Source: an uncultured Lachnospiraceae bacterium
GTDB lineage: Bacteria; Bacillota; Clostridia; Lachnospirales; Lachnospiraceae
DNA: 59,232 nucleotides
Assembly: GCA_947086895.1 (NCBI GenBank)
Contig: CAMUAR010000017.1
Span: forward strand, 1 to 59,232
Reading direction: 5' to 3'
The notes beneath the pieces were generated by a model. That model worked only from the letters and a program-made list of their open reading frames with translations, ran no database searches and was not told where the DNA came from. Position numbers and translations under genes: made by a program. Of the stretch, positions 55,704-59,232 are shown in pieces. Each line of letters begins with the position of its first letter. Positions within the stretch are counted from its first letter, which is position 1.

Positions 55704-56783
55704 ATGAGAGTGAAACATAAACATTATTTTTGTATTCTTCTGGCTGCTTCGATGTTGTTTGGTGTTAGCTGCCAGAAAATTGAACCAGATCATGGTATTA
55801 TTATGGATAAAACTTTGACACCATACCCGACCGGACTGACAACAAAGGAAGTCGATGGGCTGACAAGAAACGATCGTTTTGACCAGGTGCTGATGCGTGT
55901 TGGAGACTTGGAAGTCAGCTATGGAGAGGTTGTTTTGTATATGCAGTCCACAAAGGAGGAGGTTGAGACTCTTTACGGCAGAGAAGTCTGGAGTTATAAA
56001 CTTGACAAAGAAGGAACGACTTACGCTCAAATGTTAAAAGATGAGCTGAAAAAGCAGATGGTCTACACAAAAGTAGTTTGCGCTCAAGCGCAATCGATTG
56101 GCATTTCGCTGACAGAAGATGAAAAAATGAATGTAGATGAATTAGCAGATAATTATTTGTCAAATTTTTCAAGCCAGGATATGGAATATTATGGGATTAC
56201 AAGAGATCGTGTTTGGGGAATTTATGCGGATAATTTGTTAGCGACAAAAATATATGAAAGTTTGACATTAAATATTGATACGGATGTTTCTGATGAAGAA
56301 GCGCGCCATCCGGTACTTTGGTATATATTTATTGCAAAGTATGGGCTGGAGGCAGATGGAACACGCACATTTCTTGATGAGGATGAATTAAAAAGAGTGC
56401 GTGAGCGAGCGGAACTTTTGGCACAGGAAGCTGTTTTGGCAGAAGATTTTTATGGTTTTGCCCGCGCAAATACAGACGATACTGATGAAATTGAGATCAT
56501 TCCAGGGCGAGGCGAAATGTACGAGGCACTTGAGAAAATCGCATTTGGATTAAAAGAGGGCGAGACAAGTGGTTTGATTGAGCTGGACGACGGATATTTT
56601 ATTCTGCATTGCGCATCTTATATGGATGAGGAAGCGACCGATGAAGAAAAAGTTGAAATTATTTTGGAACGCCAAAAAAATGCATTTTCTCAAAGCTATG
56701 CAGTGTGGGAAGCGGAAACAGAAGTATGGATTGACCAGGTATTATGGGACAAGATTGATTTGACAGGCGAAAAATGTGAATAA
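55704..56783 (+). CDS. PrsA/PpiC-like foldase lipoprotein
   Basis: 359 residues. Signal peptide with lipobox-like LFGVSC (Cys23), so it is anchored outside the membrane. Helical N-terminal chaperone region (~60-200; ERELVLYMQSTKEEVETLYG-type helices). The C-terminal parvulin-like domain (~205-340) carries PVLWYIFIAKYG, EDFYGFARANTDD, GRGEMYEALEKIAFGLKEGE and LIELDDGYFILHC. It helps fold secreted proteins. It lies downstream of mfd as in many Clostridia. Start has aaaaggggt 6 nt upstream. Confidence 0.9.
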   Translation: MRVKHKHYFCILLAASMLFGVSCQKIEPDHGIIMDKTLTPYPTGLTTKEVDGLTRNDRFDQVLMRVGDLEVSYGEVVLYMQSTKEEVETLYGREVWSYKLDKEGTTYAQMLKDELKKQMVYTKVVCAQAQSIGISLTEDEKMNVDELADNYLSNFSSQDMEYYGITRDRVWGIYADNLLATKIYESLTLNIDTDVSDEEARHPVLWYIFIAKYGLEADGTRTFLDEDELKRVRERAELLAQEAVLAEDFYGFARANTDDTDEIEIIPGRGEMYEALEKIAFGLKEGETSGLIELDDGYFILHCASYMDEEATDEEKVEIILERQKNAFSQSYAVWEAETEVWIDQVLWDKIDLTGEKCE

Positions 56784-56812
56784 TACTAATATTATTTGAA
56801 ATATTAGTATTA
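56781..56812 (+). terminator. AT-rich hairpin after the foldase gene
   Basis: AATACTAATATT / AATATTAGTATT with a 6-nt loop begins in the stop-codon region, followed by a T-rich stretch. The rest of 56813-57095 holds no gene. Confidence 0.5.
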
Positions 56813-57095
56813 TTTATAATAATTTATAAGTTTTTCAAAAAAAATATAATATAATAATTATTTATATAACATACGCAGATTTCATTATGAAACCAATAAA
56901 TTTGCCAATACCAAGAAGAGAACCACGTTTCTTTGTGAATTTGTTTTGAGTTAAACAATAAAGGATTCATAGCTTTATAAAGACTGTGATAAATTTTAGG
57001 GGAAGATAATGGAAACGAAAGCATTTTGACCGCTTATGCTATGATACAAATAAAGTTCCCCTGATGAAATGCTGTGTGGAAGAATGTGAGGAAAT

Positions 57096-58100
57096 ATGAA
57101 ACATATTTGTTTGATTGCGACAGGAGGCACGATTGTATCAAAAGACAGTGGGAGCGGGTTGGAACCTGAACTAACCCCACAGGATCTGTTGGATTGTGTG
57201 CCGGAATTACAAGAGATTGCGCAGATTAGCGTGCGCGATTTATACCATTTGGACAGTACGAATATAAATCAAGAACATTGGCTTGGGATGGCAAATTGCA
57301 TTCAAAAAGAATACGATGCGTTTGACGGTTTTGTAATTGTCCATGGAACCGATACTATGGCGTATACCGCTGCGGCACTTTCCTACTTGATACAAAACAG
57401 TAAGAAGCCGATTGTTTTGACCGGTTCGCAAAAATCTGTGTATCAGAGAGATACCGACGCGCGCCGAAACTTGCTGGATGCCTTTTATTTTGCGGCGGAT
57501 GCCCGCTCTCACGGTGTATATATTATCTTTGATGGAAAGGCGATTCTTGGCACACATGCGCGCAAAATGCGCACGCACAGTTACAATGCGTTTTCAAGTA
57601 TCAACTGTCCAGAAGCGGCGATTTTGCTGGATGGAAGAATTGTGCGCTATTTTGAACCAGAAATTAGTGGAGATGTCTATTTCTATAATAAAATGAATGC
57701 TCGTGTTCTGTGCGTTCGCCCATATCCAGGGATATCGCCAGAAATTTTAAAACGCACAATGGACTGCTATGATGGGCTTGTAATTGAATGTTTTGGCACA
57801 AGCGGTATTCCCGCTTACGGTGGGTTTGATACAGCAATTAAAGAGTGGGCTGAGGCGGGGAGAATTATTGTCGCTACAACTCAAGTGCCGCACGAAGGCA
57901 GTGATATGAGTGTATATCAAGTCGGAAAAAAATTGATTGATCTTGGGATTTTGGAAGCATTTGATATGACCCCGGAGGCGGCGCTTGCCAAACTTATGTG
58001 GGCGCTTGGATTAGAACAAGGACGGGAGGGAATTGAAAAAGCGTTTTATAAAAGAGTGTGGATGGATACTTTTCGAAAGCCAGAAAATGAAAATAATTGA
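57096..58100 (+). CDS. ansA: L-asparaginase (type I, cytosolic)
   Basis: 334 residues, without signal peptide, so the cytosolic low-affinity type. It hydrolyses asparagine to aspartate and ammonia. Active-site Thr12 is in ATGGTIVSKDSG, the second motif is VIVHGTDTMAYTA with Thr and Asp, and the catalytic Lys lies in LTGSQK. GTSGIPAY (about 230) and the C-terminal region are normal. Start with gaggaaat 4-8 nt upstream. Confidence 0.96.
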   Translation: MKHICLIATGGTIVSKDSGSGLEPELTPQDLLDCVPELQEIAQISVRDLYHLDSTNINQEHWLGMANCIQKEYDAFDGFVIVHGTDTMAYTAAALSYLIQNSKKPIVLTGSQKSVYQRDTDARRNLLDAFYFAADARSHGVYIIFDGKAILGTHARKMRTHSYNAFSSINCPEAAILLDGRIVRYFEPEISGDVYFYNKMNARVLCVRPYPGISPEILKRTMDCYDGLVIECFGTSGIPAYGGFDTAIKEWAEAGRIIVATTQVPHEGSDMSVYQVGKKLIDLGILEAFDMTPEAALAKLMWALGLEQGREGIEKAFYKRVWMDTFRKPENENN

Positions 58101-58133
58101 AATCTAGTTTTAGAAAAAACTTTTGTTTATCCT

Positions 58134-58369
58134 TAGAGCGTGTTTGAAAATGAAAGTTTGAAAATTAAAAATTGCACAAAATCAAAAGAAAAAGTCTATA
58201 AAACAAAAAAAACGAATTGGATTTTTTCCAAAGAAAGAAAAATAGGAAAAGCGGTTGTGCTTTGGATTGTTTTATGCAAAAAATCGGCTGGAATACGAAA
58301 TCATTTTTTATCCTTCCCTGTATTTTTCGGCATATTGGTCAACGACATGGAATTTTCAAACACACTCTA
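58134..58369. mobile_element. MITE-like element with 18-bp inverted ends
   Basis: Left end TAGAGCGTGTTTGAAAAT (58134-58151) and right end ATTTTCAAACACACTCTA (58352-58369) are inverted repeats with one mismatch. The flanking TA on each side fits duplication at a TA target. 236 bp, no transposase. The ORFs within are chance. Confidence 0.65.
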
Positions 58370-58525
58370 GAAAACTTTTCGTTTTTTCTATGCAAAATAC
58401 ATGAAAAAGAGAAGTATTTTCTGTTTGATTATATTTATTATGCCAAAACAAAAGATTGCTTATCAGAGATAAAATAACAATCGAGATAAAATGAAAAAAA
58501 TATTTAAAATTTTTTAAAAAAAAGC

Positions 58526-58554
58526 TTGCAATTTCCAGCGACATGGTATATAAT
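58526..58554 (+). promoter_or_regulatory. Promoter of tRNA-Lys
   Basis: TTGCAA (58526-58531), 17-bp spacer, TATAAT (58549-58554), 41 bp before the tRNA. Confidence 0.75.
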
Positions 58555-58594
58555 CATAAACGTGCCAAAGATAGGGCAGAAAAGAATAGGAAAT

Positions 58595-58667
58595 GCGCGA
58601 TTAGCTCAGTTGGTAGAGCACCTGACTCTTAATCAGGGTGTCCAGGGTTCGAGCCCCTGATCGCGCA
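58595..58667 (+). tRNA. tRNA-Lys (anticodon CTT)
   Basis: Full cloverleaf: acceptor GCGCGAT / ATCGCGC, D stem GCTC/GAGC, anticodon stem CTGA/TCAG with loop CTCTTAA, T stem CAGGG/CCCTG with TTCGAGC loop. CCA is not encoded (next bases TCA). Confidence 0.97.
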
Positions 58668-58675
58668 TCAAAGGT

Positions 58676-58722
58676 ACCAGTTTTGGAGATTGTCTCCGGG
58701 GCAGGTGCTTTTTTTTGCCTAT
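58676..58722 (+). terminator. Terminator of tRNA-Lys
   Basis: An imperfect stem built on GGAGA-ttg-TCTCC with G-U pairs below, followed by eight T residues. Confidence 0.6.
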
Positions 58723-59232
58723 GCAAATATAAACCTCAATTTATATTTCTTTATAAAAATAATTTTCTGAAAGCAGAATAAAGTTTTTTTGTTTTTCAGA
58801 TATTTTTTGGAGGAAAATTCTTTTTATTTCGCTTATCGCTTATTTCCAACAATCAATCCGATCCTAAAAACAGATAATATTTTCCATAAAAAAATTTTAA
58901 TTATGTATCAACAAATAACTCCATCTTATTTTTCTACTATTTTATTTCCAAACAAAGCTGGATCCGCCAAATCCTGCAGACAATATAAACGGTTAAAAAC
59001 AGAGCTGTTTATCTCTGGTTTTGGCTATATTTCTTAACTTCAAACAAATAAAAATAAGCACAGGTCAATATTTAAAATCCAGCAATATACCAAAAAAATT
59101 TAGATCAAAAATTTTAACAGCATCCCCAAGCAATATAACATAACGTGAGTTCGATGAAAAATAAATGTCCATAAGCTTATCTTTCTGATATAATTAGATC
59201 GCCAAATCAAACATACCAAAGGAGAAGAAACT
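58723..59232. other. Intergenic tail with start signals of a gene beyond the window
   Basis: No supported gene in about 510 bp. Near the end TATAAT (59189-59194) and a ribosome site aaaggag (59218-59224) suggest a plus-strand gene starting just after 59232. Confidence 0.45.

Noticed and set aside
58140..58477. ORFs within the inverted-repeat element
   Set aside because: Their start and stop lie in the inverted ends, and no protein family or codon pattern is recognisable.
58789..59037. 82-residue plus-strand ORF at the window end
   Set aside because: No ribosome site, AT-rich chance composition, no recognisable motif.

Overview
The window looks like a chromosomal segment of a low-GC Gram-positive bacterium of class Clostridia, most likely family Lachnospiraceae. 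This is inferred from strong AGGAGG-type ribosome sites, the gene orders yaaR-holB-ricT-trmN6-rsmI and pth-mfd-foldase lipoprotein, soluble GHKL kinases paired with LytTR regulators, and several Clostridia-type lipoproteins. No marker here fixes genus or species.

Layout. 1-0.5 kb: mutY cut by what looks like an IS200/IS605 end. 0.5-8 kb: two small unknown genes, enolase, an M32 carboxypeptidase, a protein whose N-terminus resembles the IscB PLMP module, and a DUF2971 protein. 8.4-14.4 kb: an OB-fold-like lipoprotein, a fragment of a second M32 gene, and a complete carbohydrate-type ABC importer operon (ATPase, two permeases, binding protein). 14.5-15.6 kb: an Rpn-type nuclease gene with an in-frame 24-bp tandem repeat. 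16-21.4 kb: two ABC exporter half-transporters, transcribed away from a C39-like cysteine-peptidase-fold protein and a tiny membrane peptide. 21.5-28.7 kb, all on the minus strand: the housekeeping run yaaR-holB-ricT-trmN6-rsmI, then a LytTR regulator and GHKL kinase, then a MerR-type regulator fused in frame to SAICAR synthase (PurC). 29-35 kb: chemoreceptor, guanylate-kinase-like protein, trmB, a 50-residue ORF, trxA and an AI-2E family permease. 35.4-45.5 kb is accessory: a decayed ATPase/nuclease gene, zinc-binding and HAD proteins, a second GHKL/LytTR pair, a DMT transporter, GNAT and nucleotidyltransferase genes, and a third ABC exporter broken by an amber codon. 45.7-58.1 kb: YitT protein, SDR, GH38 alpha-mannosidase, pth, mfd, a PpiC/PrsA-like lipoprotein and asparaginase, followed by a short inverted-repeat element and tRNA-Lys(CTT).

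Most notable signals: (1) a MerR-PurC in-frame fusion with a strong internal Shine-Dalgarno before the PurC part, under a promoter with the 19-bp spacer typical of MerR control; (2) a dispersed family of hairpin-rich repeats at four loci, including a 112-bp tandem array, whose three hairpin stems show compensatory base changes; (3) LytTR-like direct repeats spaced 21 bp, 30-32 bp upstream of -10 boxes, in front of two separate exporter loci; (4) gene decay and IS scars, including an IS605-like end sitting inside the mfd terminator hairpin.

The exporters, the C39-like protein, the small membrane peptide and the GHKL/LytTR pairs could form a peptide-signalling or peptide-export network. That is inference from position and regulatory motifs; no precursor peptide was identified with confidence.
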